A program made the position numbers and the translations under genes. From Lycium barbarum (taxonomy: Eukaryota > Streptophyta > Magnoliopsida > Solanales > Solanaceae): DNA of 64,000 nt. The stretch covers positions 65,380,884 through 65,444,883 of the forward strand of contig NC_083338.1 of the NCBI RefSeq assembly GCF_019175385.1. The letters run 5' to 3'. Below are positions 36,171 through 48,598 of the stretch, one piece after another. The notes under the pieces are model-generated. The model worked only from the letters and a program-made list of their open reading frames with translations. It did not search any database and had not been told where the DNA came from. Position 1 is the first letter of the stretch, and each line of letters opens with the position of its first letter.

Positions 36171-39100
36171 TGTCACGACCCAACCCCGTAGGCCGTGACT
36201 AGTGTCCGTGCTGGACAACCAAACGTACCCAATAACCCAAACGAGCATATTTGCAGAATATATCAATATAAAAGTCAATTGGCGCTACCAGATATCGCAG
36301 ATGAACAGATATAGCACGTGGAAGCCGATAAGGCCGTCACAGATCATAATAACCCAAAAACATATACAGAACCCACACAAGTATGTCTACAGACCTCTAC
36401 AGAACACATCAGAATCATAAGACGGGACAGGGCCCCGTCATACCCCTGAACAACATACAAATGTACCATAGCAAGGACTGTACCAAACATAGGCTCTGAA
36501 CAATAGAGCACTTCAAGATGGCAGAATATAGTCCTAAACATGCTGATCAGCAAATCTGTAGTCTGTACCTGCGCGGCATGAAAATGCAGCCCCCGAAGAA
36601 AGGGGGTCAATACGAAATATGTACTGAGTATGTAAAGTATGGAACGTAGTAAACAAAGTCATAATCGAAGCAGATGATACAGAAAATAAACGGAATATCC
36701 AGATTAGCAAAGATGCTGATCATAAAGCATAAATAGTATTTGCAGAAAACGTATGTCATACCTGGTCCTACTACGGGACAAAATCATAACCGAAACATAA
36801 CGTACAGAAAAGTGAGTGTGATATCCAGAGTATCAAATGCATATTTTCAAAACATGAAGAGTATGTACAGAAACATATGCCATATCATATCCGGCCCCTG
36901 CCAAGGGACTCGGCAGACAGAACGTGGCCACCCCCCGACGCTGGTGCCACAACACATAAGGATCAGAAAAGGGGAATAACCCCGTAACATAGCATAACAT
37001 ATCAAATGACCATATCAGATCATATCATATCATGTCAGAATAGTGTACATGGCACAACATACTCCACAACCCATGTACATATATACCTGCCCCCTCACAT
37101 CGAGGCACGGCGAACAATGCAGTGGAAGACGCTTGAGAACATATCCTGGCCCGGGCTCAGTGTGGGAAACATTGAGGCATCCACGAATGGAGTAGTGAGA
37201 AACTAAATGCAATAAAATACCATGTATACTTCAAGAGACTCAATGAGGAATATCGAGTGACAAGTCAAAACAATGAAATCGGACGGAATCATAGTAAGTA
37301 AACTTCGGATGTCATAATGGGTTACGGAGGCATAATCTTTCTGAGATCGTTTCCAAGATCCAAAACAGTTTATAAGACTTAACGGAGTATTTAAAACAAT
37401 TCTTTAGATAATAGTTAGAGGAGTAGTTAAGACATTTCCTTTAAAGCAGCTCGAAGACAAGTCATAAATACAAAAGGGGTAAAATCGGAAATAGTGGGCC
37501 CACCTCGGGACAAACGAACCGGTGGGCTCAAATTACGTATTTTAAGCTTGTGGGGTCACCTATAGAGGTACTAGGGACATTTCATAACTTTCTAAACAAT
37601 TTGTGAAAGTTTTCCTAATTCTTCCAACAAAGCATACCTAAAAGGTTCAATTCTATTGAATGAAAAAGTGACAATTTCAAACGCGGATTCCGATGAACAG
37701 AATATATTCCGGGGCTCAAATCCGATCCTAGTACACCTAGGACATGCCAAAAGAAGAATCGGGATAGCTTTACATACCTTATATGCTCTTTACGCCTTTC
37801 CAAATTCAATTCCCGTTTCGCCCAAAATCTGCAATTGGTCACATTTACCAATTCTCAATTTCCAATCTTTAAGTATTCAATCTTTATTCATAATTGCCTA
37901 CAGAAATTTGGGCAGCATCTCCCCTATACATATAGCATCCCCGAGAATTTAACTCGGCCAAAACAATCAACAACAACCCAACAACAACACCAACAACGAC
38001 AACAATCAATATAGGACACAATATAACACAACTAGTCTTCTTTCCGACATAATGCAAGAACTTTCATTCCGACTTCCCATTTCCAAACCAAACTCAATGT
38101 TTTCATATTCATTATTAATCTAGATTATCACAATATAATTTGGAAGCATTTCATATCATTTCCACAAAATATTCACAAGATATACAAAATATACAAACTT
38201 TCCACCAAAGTCGTAATTCATCCAAAACTTCTAATATTCAACCTACATATCCATAACATATTTCCATCTTCCAATTTCATCAACCATTATCATAATTCAC
38301 ATCTTAACAACTTCATTTCCATAATATCACAAAATCATTCTAAAGTGACATAATCTTCTAAATTCCAACTTCAACCAAAATTCATTCAACTTTCATTCCC
38401 AATATAATTTTCACCATAACCACAACTAAAATACAACATAAAATTCAACTCATATATGTATACAACATACATACACTCACGGCTACATATATATATATAT
38501 ATATACACTTTGTAAACTTCCATATTTCCATAGTTTCTACTCATTTCCATATACTACAACACAAACAAACCTTCATAACATAATAAAAAGGTATGAATTC
38601 CTACCTTTTTCTCCAATCTTCTTCACTTGTCCAAAGTGTGAGATTGATGAAACTAATGCTCAATCTTCCAAAACAACTACACCATGTTGTAGAGGGACCT
38701 TGAATTAGTAGGAATTCAACAAGAAAATAATTTTAGAGTCAAGATTTTTTTTAGGGTGATTTTTCTATGGCCAACCCGAAATGGCTCTTATGTTTGCTCT
38801 TGGTTTTCTTCTTTCTCTTCTTTCTTTGTTTCTTGAAACTTCTATTAGATAGTGACCATTTATAATTAATTAGCACATGGAAATATTCATTAAAACCATG
38901 GGTTGGGCCTCACTTGGCCGGCCACCCCTTAAACATTGGGCCTATATTTTCATTTTATTTTTTTTGGGTCAACTCGGTTGATCCCGAGTTGGGCCTAGCC
39001 CACTGACCTTTCGACCTTAAAACGTTCATATCGCCTTGTACCGACATCACCTAGGAACCCACGACCTATGGATAGACAGCTAATTCAATTATCTACAACT

Positions 39101-39358
39101 TCTATTTCATGGTATCTTTCCAAATTCCAAACTTATAATACCGTTTTTGCCCCTCAAAGTCACGTCACCCGAAAACATTTTCTTAAAAATATTCGTTTGG
39201 AGGGCTTCCACTTTGATTTGGCCCAAGGGTACTTCATGAGTTGTGCTTAACTTTACATATGTGATTCATATGACTTTTCAAATGTTCCAAAAAAAAATCT
39301 CGGTGTGTGGGCCCCACCGCAGCAAATAATCCGACGTTCAAAAATACGGGATATAACA
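36171..39358 (-). repeat. 3' LTR of F
   Basis: On the minus strand it begins TGTTATATCCCG at 39358 and ends TGACA at 36171. Hairpins lie at 36590-36606 (CCCCC/GGGGG), 36607-36627 (one stem mismatch) and 36421-36439 (GACGGG/CCCGTC), the terminal hairpin at 36172-36199 and the mid-LTR motif at 37898-37925. A (TA)n run near 38488-38506 is a few bases shorter than its partner in the other LTR. Frames read in it are not genes. Confidence 0.94.
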
Positions 39359-39399
39359 TCCTCCCCCTCCCCCCTTTAGAACATTCGTCCTCGAATGTT
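39359..39399 (-). promoter_or_regulatory. polypurine tract and adjacent hairpin of F
   Basis: On the element strand a purine run (AAAGGGGGGAGGGGGAGGA, complement of 39359-39377) abuts the 3' LTR. Directly upstream, 39380-39399 is a perfect inverted repeat AACATTCG-TCCT-CGAATGTT. The same hairpin precedes the tract in A1, A2 and B3. Confidence 0.85.
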
Positions 39400-39499
39400 A
39401 AATTAGCCATATAGGTCTTACAAACACTCCGGGGGAGTTTCTTCTTATGAGTAGCACACATGAATTATTTACCAATTAATATAACAAGTTTAGAGATTT

Positions 39500-40245
39500 A
39501 GATCACCTGTAGGTGTAGAGAACAAGTGAGGGTACTTTTTCTTCATTTCATCCTCTGCTCCCCAGGTCGTTCCTTCTTTATTATTGTTTCGCCATAAGAC
39601 TTTAACAGAGGGTATATCTTCGGTACGCGGGCTCCTCACCTGACGATCCAGAATAGCTACAGGTTGCTCTTCTTAAGAAAATTTCTCCATCACCTGAATA
39701 TCATTCACTGGAAATGTTCTGGAGGGATCACCAACACATTTGCGGAGCATGGACACATGAAATACCGGATGTATTGCTTTCAAATCAGATGGCAGATCTA
39801 GCTCATAGGCGACATTCCCAATCTTTCGAATAATCTGATAAGGTCCGATATATTGCAAATGGAGCTTACCCTTTTTGTCGCATCGCACCACGCCTTTTAT
39901 AGACGATACTCTCAAAAATACACAATCACCGACCTGGAACTCCAAGGGTCGACGTCGTTTATCAGCGTATGACTTCTGTCGACTCTGAGTTGCTAATAGT
40001 CCCTCTCGGATAAGTTTCATCTTATCAACCGCCTGTTGGATCATAGCTGGGCCTATTAGTTCTGTTTCGCCAATATCAAACCAGCCGATCGGTGACCTGC
40101 ATTCTCTGCCAAACAAAGCCTCGTACAGAGCCATCTTGATACTAGACTTGTAGTTGTTATTATAAGCAAACTCAATCAACGGCAGATGACTATCCCAGCT
40201 GCCTCTGAAATCAATAACACAGGCTCGCAACATATCTTCTAGCGT
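39500..40245 (-). pseudogene. integrase C-terminus and chromodomain of F
   Basis: A minus frame (40233-39673) encodes the integrase C-terminus: LPLIEFAYNNNYKSSIKMALYEALFG, SPIGWFDIGE, RQKSYADKRRRPLEFQVGD, KGKLHLQYIGPYQIIRKIG and HPVFHVSMLRKC. A TAA near 39673 is followed in the same region by the chromodomain (VAILDRQVRSPRTEDIPSVK ... YPHLF, about 39670-39510). The domain binds chromatin marks in related chromoviruses. One stop separates the two parts; the rest is well kept. Confidence 0.87.
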
Positions 40246-40689
40246 TTATATAGTGCACTCGGCCTGTCCGTCGCTCTGGGGATGGAATGCTATGCTCAGA
40301 CTCACCTTAGTCCCTAATCTTTCCTGAAAAGATGTCCAGAAATTTGCCATGAAATGGGCACCTCCGTCAGTGGTAATAGATGTAGGAACTCCGTGGAGTT
40401 GCACTATTTCTTTAATATATAGTCTGGCATAATCCTCCGCTGAGTAAGTGGTTCTGACGGGAAGAAAGTGGGCTGATTTTTTTGTCGGCCTATCCACAAT
40501 AATCCAAATAGAGTCATACTTCCGCGGAGTGCGAGGCAACCCTGTAATGAAGTCCACTTGGCTTCTAATGTTCAATTTTAACCTGCTGGCAATTCGGGCA
40601 CTGGGCAACGAACTCTGCGATGTCCCGTTTCATGCCATTCCACAGTATAAGCATATAAGTTCATGGTACATTTTAGGGGATTCAGGATA
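40246..40689 (-). pseudogene. integrase catalytic core of F
   Basis: The minus frame reads VDFITGLPRTPRKYDSIW (first Asp), VDRPTKKSAHFLPVRTTYSAEDY, TTDGGAHFMANFW (second Asp) and AFHPQSDGQAE (Glu), so the DDE triad is present. It ends with a stop at 40246, just before the C-terminal frame. The zinc finger upstream (about 40600-40680) is frameshifted; only CPNC-like traces remain. It is close to intact but unlikely to be expressed as one protein. Confidence 0.87.
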
Positions 40690-41262
40690 ACAGAATACCG
40701 AACATTATGCGTTTCGCCCATAATTGGTCGTCGCAGCCCTGCAACGTCAGGCACACATAATCTGCCTCTGTATAATAATACCCCATCAGGTGAGATCTCA
40801 ACTGGGTCCCTTTCTTATCAAAGGTTGTATCTTTGTACCATACCAGAATAGAATCCTCGAACTGACGCTGTTTTACCTCTTCCCTAATCAACGATTCAGC
40901 AACTTCTCGGACAAAATCCCAATATCTCCAGAATCGACCAAACGGACTCCAAGGCTAGCTAACTGATGAATTTTACAAGCCAATTCCTTCTTTCTGGATA
41001 CACGCCGGTCAAACCGCCCATAGATTTGCGGTTAAGTGTGTCTGCCACAACGTTAGCTTCCCTTCAGCAACTGGGACTACATTCACAAGTACCGGTCCAC
41101 TGAGATTTCACTGCCTTCTGAATTAGCTTCATTAATAGTGTCATAGCAGAAATAAATTTCTCTACAAATCTTCTGTAATATCCGACCAATCCCAGAGAAC
41201 TGCGTATTTCAGTCGATGTCGAAGGCCTAGGCCAATTCCTTATCGCTTCAATCTTCTATGTG
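40690..41262 (-). pseudogene. RT C-terminus / RNase H remnant of F
   Basis: Read on minus from about 41262: [19 protein letters not shown] and [15 protein letters not shown] (RT C-terminus). Then comes a jump, with most of RNase H missing, to REANVVADTLNRKSMGGLTGV, followed by the RNase H-integrase linker (VKQRQFEDSILVWYKDTTF). The deletion of gag, protease, RT palm and RNase H body defines F as non-autonomous. Confidence 0.75.
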
Positions 41263-43380
41263 TCAATTGTTTTCATTTATGCTTACTTTACTTTCATTTA
41301 CTCCCCTTCTTTGGGGTTATACTTCTGCCATATCCATGTCTTTTCTTTCTAACCTATAACTTGATTATCTTCGTACGAAACCTTAACAGAATCACGATTA
41401 TATAGTACAAAATCTTATCCGATAGCTGGCAGTCAAGTAATATAATTAATGTAGAAGTTTATCTCTTAGTAATCACATTCTTCCTTCATACCCATTCCTT
41501 ATCTGTCGTTCTGTTTCCTCAATAATCGAATTATTTGATACTCACATGATTCATCGTTTCATGCCATAAGTTTTCCTTTGCCCTGCACTATTTCATTCTA
41601 GCTCGTTTTCGCATTTAACATTCGTGCTTTGCCCGTCAACTCTTTTAAAGACTCTGCTTAACTATGTTTCTTACGGTTCACTTTTTCTGGTATTTGATCT
41701 CGTTATCCCCCACTCAATTATTCTCTTTTCTTTCCAAACATCGTTGTATTAGAATTTTTCAAACTCAACCAGTAGCAAAATGAGTATCGGTCTATTTCGT
41801 AACATTTGTACCATACCTTTCCCTTTTCCTCGTAAATTCTGCCCAGTTAATCCTTTCTATATATTACAACACTGGCTATTAGGGTTCACCAATCGATCGA
41901 CATAGTCGTAAATGGGGGTCCTACACATACGTACATATATCACTACCATTTCTTTCACCATACATCTTCAATCACCTGTTCAAATTTTTACTCTAATTCC
42001 AGAGCTGCGCTGCTTTTCCTTCCTTTTTACCAATCTAATCCGTCTCAGCTTACGTGACCCCTATAAGGTTTCTAACCATTCCACACATCCTAATTCCCTT
42101 TAGGTTACCCCGAATTTCCTATTCGTCTCTTATATCTATGTTTGCCAAAAAATTTGGTACATTTCCCAGTGGGTCACCCATCCCAAAATTTCTCTGGCTC
42201 TAGCACGCTTAACCTTAAAACTTTAATACATTTAGGTGCGTTAAGGCCGGTATAATCACGTCAACTGCCCCGCGCGACCTTGGTCACGTAATTTAAGGCA
42301 AATCGGGGTCTTAACAACTTTCAAAACGTTCTCGTAGCGGGTCCCACCCCGATTTAGAGGGGATTCTTTTACTTTTCTAACTATATAGTTACCGTGCCGC
42401 CCCTGTAAATCCTCAATATTTACCTCCATGCGTGTGTATATATATACTTTTAGACAGCTCACGGGTTTAGGTTTTTATTCCACAGATCCCATCTCCAACC
42501 AGTCGATGAGAACTGATAAAATGTTACAAACTAGAATCCGACGAACTTCGCGGAATTTCTTAGCACTTAACTCACATAATTACCTCCATATTTGTGTATA
42601 TGTATATTTTTGAGTCGTAAACGGACCACTCAATTTCCACTGCCTGTCATACACTTTGTATTCTTCCAATTAGAGGAAACTTAATCGTTGGACATTTTTT
42701 GCCCTTCCACATACGCTGTCCTAAAGCAAAATGGGGTCGGAACATATTCCGGTTCGTTTAAATAAATTGCAAATCTGCTACTCATATATGCTTTCTCGAG
42801 ATAAAATTTTCCAAATACGGATAATACTTCTTACGAATGACACGGAGGGTATCTCTCAAACTTTAATCCAACATAATGAATTTACCCTATCGGTATCGAC
42901 CTTCAAGACATGTTAAGAATTTATATCTCATCTTCCTCTTCGTATTTCTAGGAAAATTTAGGCAGAGGTTCCTCTGTATTTCTTACTATCCCAAAACCTG
43001 CCCACAGGAAATACTAACCATGCCTTACAGGGCCAACACATATACGTATATACATATCATATCATATCGCATCATAGCCACACAGGGCTGATAATTTCAA
43101 ATAAAAAGTATAAATATGTCGAGGCTTACTTCACATGTCCAACTCGAACTGCACCTATTGCACTTTCCTGTTTACTTTTCATTACGATTTTAAACTTTAT
43201 GTTTCAATCGTGCTTCAAATACCTTACCCAGCGTACGTCTTTCATACCATTGCTTACCTGTGTACTGTGTAGCTTCCAATATCATCAGTCACTGTCTTAC
43301 GTCGATACCGTTCTCCAGCTGAAATAAGAGGTTAGTAAAAAGGAATTCATTTCCTACAGCTGGCTCTATCGCACGATCTA
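41263..43380 (-). other. non-coding filler of F
   Basis: About 2.1 kb of AT-rich DNA with no domain I can recognise and no long frame on either strand. A motif near 42947-42982 (CTAGGAAAATTTAGGCAGAGGTTCCTCTGTA) resembles the one near 497-533 in B1 filler. It may be rearranged LTR-like or captured DNA. Confidence 0.5.
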
Positions 43381-43501
43381 AGATTCAAAGAAAGGTAACA
43401 CCCTAAATGTCCTGTAGCAACCTATTTATAGATGTGGTGCACAACACACCGATAAACAAGACTCTACGAGACAAGGTCTGCAGACACTCCGAGGACGAAC
43501 C
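43381..43501 (-). promoter_or_regulatory. leader of F after the primer-binding site
   Basis: On the element strand it keeps the blocks found in B1-B3: GTAGAGTCTTGTTTAT, GTGTGTTGTGC, CTACAGGACATTTAGG and GATCGTGCGATAGAGC (the last reaching to about 43363). The LTRs of F and B differ widely, so the shared leader stands out as constrained. Confidence 0.55.
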
Positions 43502-43513
43502 GCTCTGATACCA
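43502..43513 (-). promoter_or_regulatory. primer-binding site of F
   Basis: GCTCTGATACCA (TGGTATCAGAGC on the element strand), complementary to initiator Met-tRNA, four bases from the LTR end at 43518. Confidence 0.93.
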
Positions 43514-43517
43514 CTTT

Positions 43518-46500
43518 TGTCACGACCCAACCCCGTAGGCCGTGACTAGTGTCCGTGCTGGACAACCAAACGTACCCAATAACCCAAACGAGCATATTTG
43601 CAGAATATATCAATATAAAAGTCAATTGGCGCTACCAGATATCGCAGATGAACAGATATAGCACGTGGAAGCCGATAAGGCCGTCACAGATCATAGTAAC
43701 CCAAAAACATATACAGAACCCACACAAGTATGTCTACAGACCTCTACAGAACACATCAGAATCATAAGACGGGACAGGGCCCCGTCATACCCCTGAACAA
43801 CATACAAATGTACCATAGCAAGGACTGTACCAAACATAGGCTCTGAACAATAGAGCACTCCAAGATGGCAGAATATAGTCCTAAACATGCGGATCAGCAA
43901 ATCTGTAGTCTGTACCTGCGCGGCATGAAAACGCAGCCCCCGAAGAAAGGGGGTCAGTACGAAATATGTACTGAGTATGTAAAGCATGGAACGTAGTAAA
44001 TAAAGTCATAATCGAAGCAGAAGATACAGAAAATGAACGGAATATCCAGATTAGCAAAGATGCTGATCATAAAGCATAAATAGTATTTGCAGAAAACGTA
44101 TGTCATACCTGGTCCCACTACGGGACAAAATCATAACCGAAACAGAACGTATAGAAAAGTGAGTGTGATATCCAGAGTATCAAATGCATATTTTCAAAAC
44201 ATGAAGAGTATGTACAGAAACATATGCCATATCATATCCGGCCCCTGCCAAGGGACTCGGCAGACAGAACGTGGCCACCCCCCGACGCTGGTGCCACAAC
44301 ACATAAGGATCAGAAAAGGGGAATAACCCCGTAACATAGCATAACATATCAAATGGCCATATCAGATCATATCATATCATGTCAGAATAGTGTACATGGC
44401 ACAACATACTCCACAACCCATGTACATATATACCTGCCCCCTCACATCGAGGCACGGCGAACAATGCAGTGGAAGACGCTTGAGAACATATCCTGGCCCG
44501 GGCTCAGTGTGGGAAACATTGAGGCATCCACGAATGGAGTAGTGAGAAACTAAATGCAATAAAATACCATGTATACTTCAAGAGACTCAATGAGGAATAT
44601 CGAGTGACAAGTCAAAACAATGAAATCGGACGGAATCATAGTAAGTAAACTTCGGATGTCATAATGGGTTACGGAGGCATAATCTTTCTGAGATCGTTTC
44701 CAAGATCCAAAACAGTTTATAAGACTTAACGGAGTATTTAAAACAATTCTTTAGATAATAGTTAGAGGAGTAGTTAAGACATTTCCTTTAAAGCAGCTCG
44801 AAGACAAGTCATAAATACAAAAGGGGTAAAATCGGAAATAGTGGGCCCACCTCGGGACAAACGAACCGATGGGCTCAAATTACGTATTTTAAGCTTGTGG
44901 GGTCACCTGTAGAGGTACTAGGGACATTTCATAACTTTCTAAACAATTTGTGAAAGTTTTCCTAATTCTTCCAACAAAGCATACCTAAAAGGTTCAATTC
45001 TATTGAATGAAAAAGTGACAATTTCAAACGCGGATACCAATGGACAGAATATATTCCGGGGCTCAAATCCGATCTTAGTACACCTAGGACATGCCAAAAG
45101 AAGAATCGGGATAGCTTTACATACCTTATATGCTCTTTACGCCTTTCCAAATTCAATTCCCGTTTTGCCCAAAATCTGCAATTGGTCATATTTACCAATT
45201 CTCAATTTCCAATCTTTGAGTATTCAATCTTTATTCATAATTGCCTACAGAAATTTGGGCAGCATCTCCCCTATACATATAGCATCCCCGAGAATTTAAC
45301 TCGGCCAAAACAATCAACAACAACCCAACAACAACACCAACAACGACAACAATCAATATAGGACACAATATAACACAACTAGTCTTCTTTCCGACATAAT
45401 GCAAGAACTTTCATTCCGACTTCCCATTTCCAAACAAATCTCAATGTTTTCATATGCATTATTAATCTAGATTATCACAATATAATTTGGAAGCATTTCA
45501 TATCATTTCCACAAAATATTCACAAGATATACAAAATATACAAACTTTCCACCAAAGTCATAATTCATCCAAAACATCTAATATTCAACCTACATATCCA
45601 TAACATATTTCCATCTTCCAATTTCATCAACCATAATCATAATTCACATCTTAACAACTTCATTTCCATAATATCACAAAATCATTCTAAAGTGACATAA
45701 TCTTCTACATTCCAACTTCAACCAAAATTCATTCAACTTTCATTCTCAATATAATTTTCACCATAACCACAACTAGAATAAAACATAAAATTCAACTCAT
45801 ATATGTATACAACATACATACACTCACGGCTACATATATATATATATATATATATACACTTTGTAAACTTCCATATTTCCATAGTTTCTACTCATTTCCA
45901 TATACTACAACACAAACAAACCTTCATAACATAATAAAAAGGTATGAATTTCTACCTTTTTCTCCAATCTTCTTCACTTGTCCAAAGTGTGAGATTGATG
46001 AAACTAATGCTCAATCTTCCAAAACAACTACACCAAGTTGTAGAGGGACCTTGAATTAGTAGGAATTCAACAAGAAAATAATTTTAGAGTCAAGATTTTT
46101 TTGAGGGTGATTTTTCTATGGCCAACCCGAAATGGCTCTTATGTTTGCTCTTGGTTTTTCTTCTTTCTCTTCTTTCTTTGTTTCTTGAAACTTCTATTAG
46201 ATAGTGACCATTTATAATTAATTAGCACATGGAAATATTCATTAAAACCATGGGTTGAGCCTCACTTGGCCGGCCACCCCTTAAACATTGGGCCTAAATT
46301 TTCATTTTTTTTTTGGGTCAACTCGGTTGATCCCGAGTTGGGCCTAGCCCACTGACCTTTCGACCTTAAAACGTTCATATCTCCTTGTACCGACATCACC
46401 TACGAACCAACGACCTATGGATAGACAGCTAATTCAATTATCTACAACTTCTATTTCATGGTATCTTTCGAAATTCCAAACTTATAATACCGTTTATGCC

Positions 46501-46708
46501 CCTCAAAGTCAGGTCACCCGAAAACGTTTTCTTAAAAATATACGTTTGGAGGGCTTCCACTTTGATTTGGCCCAAGGGTACTTCATGAGTTGTGTTTAAC
46601 TTTACATATGTGATTCATATGACTTTTCAGATGTTCCAAAAAAAAAATCTCGGTGTGTGGGCCCCACCCCAGCAAATAATCCGACGTTCAAAAATACGGG
46701 ATATAACA
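43518..46708 (-). repeat. 5' LTR of F
   Basis: 3191 bp, near-identical to 36171-39358. On its own strand: donor-like AAAAG/GTAGA near 45955, mini-exon candidate 45175-45125 between TTGCAG and GTATGTAAAG, hairpins at 43937-43953, 43954-43974 (perfect 7-bp stem) and 43768-43786, and an acceptor-like CCGCGCAG near 43918-43925. The (TA)n near 45834-45856 is longer than in the 3' LTR. Confidence 0.94.
45125..45175 (-). other. candidate mini-exon in F 5' LTR
   Basis: A 51-nt segment on the minus strand lies between AAATATGACCAATTGCAG and GTATGTAAAGC. It matches the position and size of the 52-nt segments in C1, C2 and D. Confidence 0.42.
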
Positions 46709-47178
46709 GACTTAGAGTTCCAAGTTAAGGATTGGGTATTCTTGAAAGTGTCGCCAATGAAAGGCGTTATGAGATTTGGCAAAAAGGGAAAGCTCAGTCC
46801 CCGGTATATCAGACCCTATAAGATTGTGCGCAAAATAGGCAAAGTGGCCTATGAGCTAGATCTACCTCCAGATTTGGAGTCAGTCCAACCAGTATTTCAT
46901 GTCTCGATGCTTCGGAAGTGTGTTGGAGATCCTACGAGGATCGTCCCAGTGAACGATATTCAAGTGACAGAAAAGTTAACTTATGATTAAATACCCATTG
47001 CCATATTAGATAGGCAAGTACGGAGGCTTAGAAACAAAGAAGTGGCCTCAATTAAAGTTCTGTGGAGAAATAACAATCGAGAGGAAATGACATGGGAAGC
47101 GGAAGAGAATATGCGATCCAGATACCCACATTTATTTCAGCCATTGGGAGAAGTCCAAGATGAGACGTCGAGATCATG
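46709..47178 (+). pseudogene. integrase C-terminus and chromodomain of A1, 3' of F
   Basis: The frame resumes at the GACTT duplication: DLEFQVKDWVFLKVSPMKGV, GKKGKLSPRYIRPYKIVRKIG, AYELDLPPDLES, VFHVSMLRKCVGDPTRIV, with a TAA at about 46988-46990. The chromodomain follows (IAILDRQVRRLRNKEVASIK ... EMTWEAEE ... YPHLF) to a TGA near 47177. The C-terminal domain binds DNA and the chromodomain targets chromatin. One stop lies between them. Confidence 0.87.
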
Positions 47179-47384
47179 AGGTATGTATGATTCCCTTTTA
47201 TACATTCAGGTCGTGTGTGGCCAAATTTCTAGTGTTGTTGTATTGTTGCCCTGTGAGGCATTGTTATTGTGGGTTGCTGTGACAGGTTGGTAGTGCCACA
47301 TTACAGAGGAAACTCTTGCGAAATTTTTATAGAATTCCCCAAGCCTTTAACATTCGAGGACGAATGTTCCTAAGGGGGGTAGAA
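47179..47384 (+). promoter_or_regulatory. A1 3' non-coding end with hairpin and polypurine tract
   Basis: A donor-like GAG/GTATGTATG starts at 47178-47180, next to the stop. The GAGGAAACTCTTGCGAAATTT motif is near 47306, a perfect inverted repeat AACATTCG-AGGA-CGAATGTT is at 47349-47368, and the tract TAAGGGGGGTAGAA (47371-47384) abuts the LTR. Confidence 0.8.
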
Positions 47385-48598
47385 TGTTACACCTCTGAAA
47401 ATTTCCCGTTGATACGCAAGTGAACGAACTAGTGATGTGTGCGAGGAGTGCGAGTGTATAATGTTTCATGAGCAATGTGCGTAAATGGACGAGAATGATT
47501 AGAATGAAAAGTCGAGAAATTTGAAAAGTTGAAAGTTGGCAAAACTGCCCAGTGGTCGTAAAGTGCAAAATACGGACCGTAAACTGGTATACGGTCCGTA
47601 AACTGGAAGTTCGTGAACTGCCATGCAGGGCTTCGACTTTCTGCTCAGTGGAGAAATGGTAAAATACGACCAGGAGGACGGACCGTAAAGTGATTTACGA
47701 CCCGTAAACCATGGTCGTAAATCACCATGCATGCAGCCTAAAGTTTCTGGCGCTGCTTAAGGTTAAAGACGACCACGAGGGATGGTCCGTAAACAGAAAT
47801 ACGAACCGTAAACCTCCATGGACGACCACTGTTCACCCCAGCACAGATTTTCAGTTCATTATATATAAGGACCAAGACTTGTTTTATTTCATTTCTACAC
47901 TACACCACTTCTCTCTAGAATCATCTCCCTACATTTATTTCATAAGTTTTCAAGGACTATAAGCCACCAACAACATAAACAAGTGAATCAAGTGTAAGCA
48001 AGCCATTAAATACCTTTCAAGTCAAGAAATGCAAATGGAGAAAAACTAGGGTTTTGCTCAAAGTGGAGTATTATTAACCAAAGCTTGTTCCTACAACTTC
48101 TAAGGTAAGATTCATGATTTTTACATGATGTTTAAGGTATTGAAGAGTTGAAATACATGGATTGTAGGAAATATGGTCAAGTAGGTCATGAATGATGAAT
48201 AGTGGCATTTTGAGGAATAGTTTGAATTGAATCATGAATGTTGTTGTGTTATGATATGAATGCATTATAAATGTTACTAAGAACATGAACTAGACACTTT
48301 AGACGAATGGACGAAGTTGGATGTTATGACCATGAATATAGGTGAATTAGAGGCAAATTAAGGAGTCTAAATAATGTGGATAACGTGAATGACTAATGGC
48401 CATTGTTATGATACTAATGAAGGTGTAGACGCTAGCATTGGAAGGAAGCGTGCAAGTGTAGAATAGTCCGACGAAAAGGTATGTAAGGCTAACCCTTCTT
48501 TCATAAGGCATGGTTCCTTGGCCAAACTCTTAAATCCTCTATATGAGTATGTTGTATTCAAGTGATTGACACTCCGACCTCATAAGCTCACGACCCTT
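47385..48598 (+). repeat. 3' LTR of A1, truncated
   Basis: The first 1214 bp match the A1 5' LTR (29555 to about 30768) nearly base for base, then the sequence switches at CACGACCCTT into an unrelated gag fragment. The part with the hairpin module and the LTR end is missing. Confidence 0.92.

Larger units (their letters stand above)
36171..46708 (-). mobile_element. F: young internally deleted LTR retrotransposon
   Basis: Bounded by perfect GACTT duplications (36166-36170 and 46709-46713), with LTRs of 3188 and 3191 bp that show only scattered single-base differences, so insertion was recent. Between them are a primer-binding site, leader, about 2.1 kb of non-coding filler, a small RT/RNase H remnant, integrase and chromodomain, and a polypurine tract. 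Gag, protease and most of RT are missing. It sits in the A1 integrase and was probably mobilised by an autonomous relative. Confidence 0.93.
29555..48598 (+). mobile_element. A1: near-complete Ty3/gypsy chromovirus, split by F
   Basis: In order: 5' LTR (3' end deleted), gag, protease, RT, RNase H, integrase, [F inserted at GACTT], integrase C-terminus, chromodomain, polypurine tract and a truncated 3' LTR. The LTR pair is very similar over the shared 1.2 kb, and coding breaks are few, so it is young compared with A2 and A3. It cannot move now: the primer-binding site is gone and integrase is interrupted. Confidence 0.9.

Noticed and set aside
37656..37952. 98-residue open frame, repeated at 45003-45299
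   Set aside because: Both copies lie in the two F LTRs, are kept only because the LTRs are nearly identical, and show no domain.
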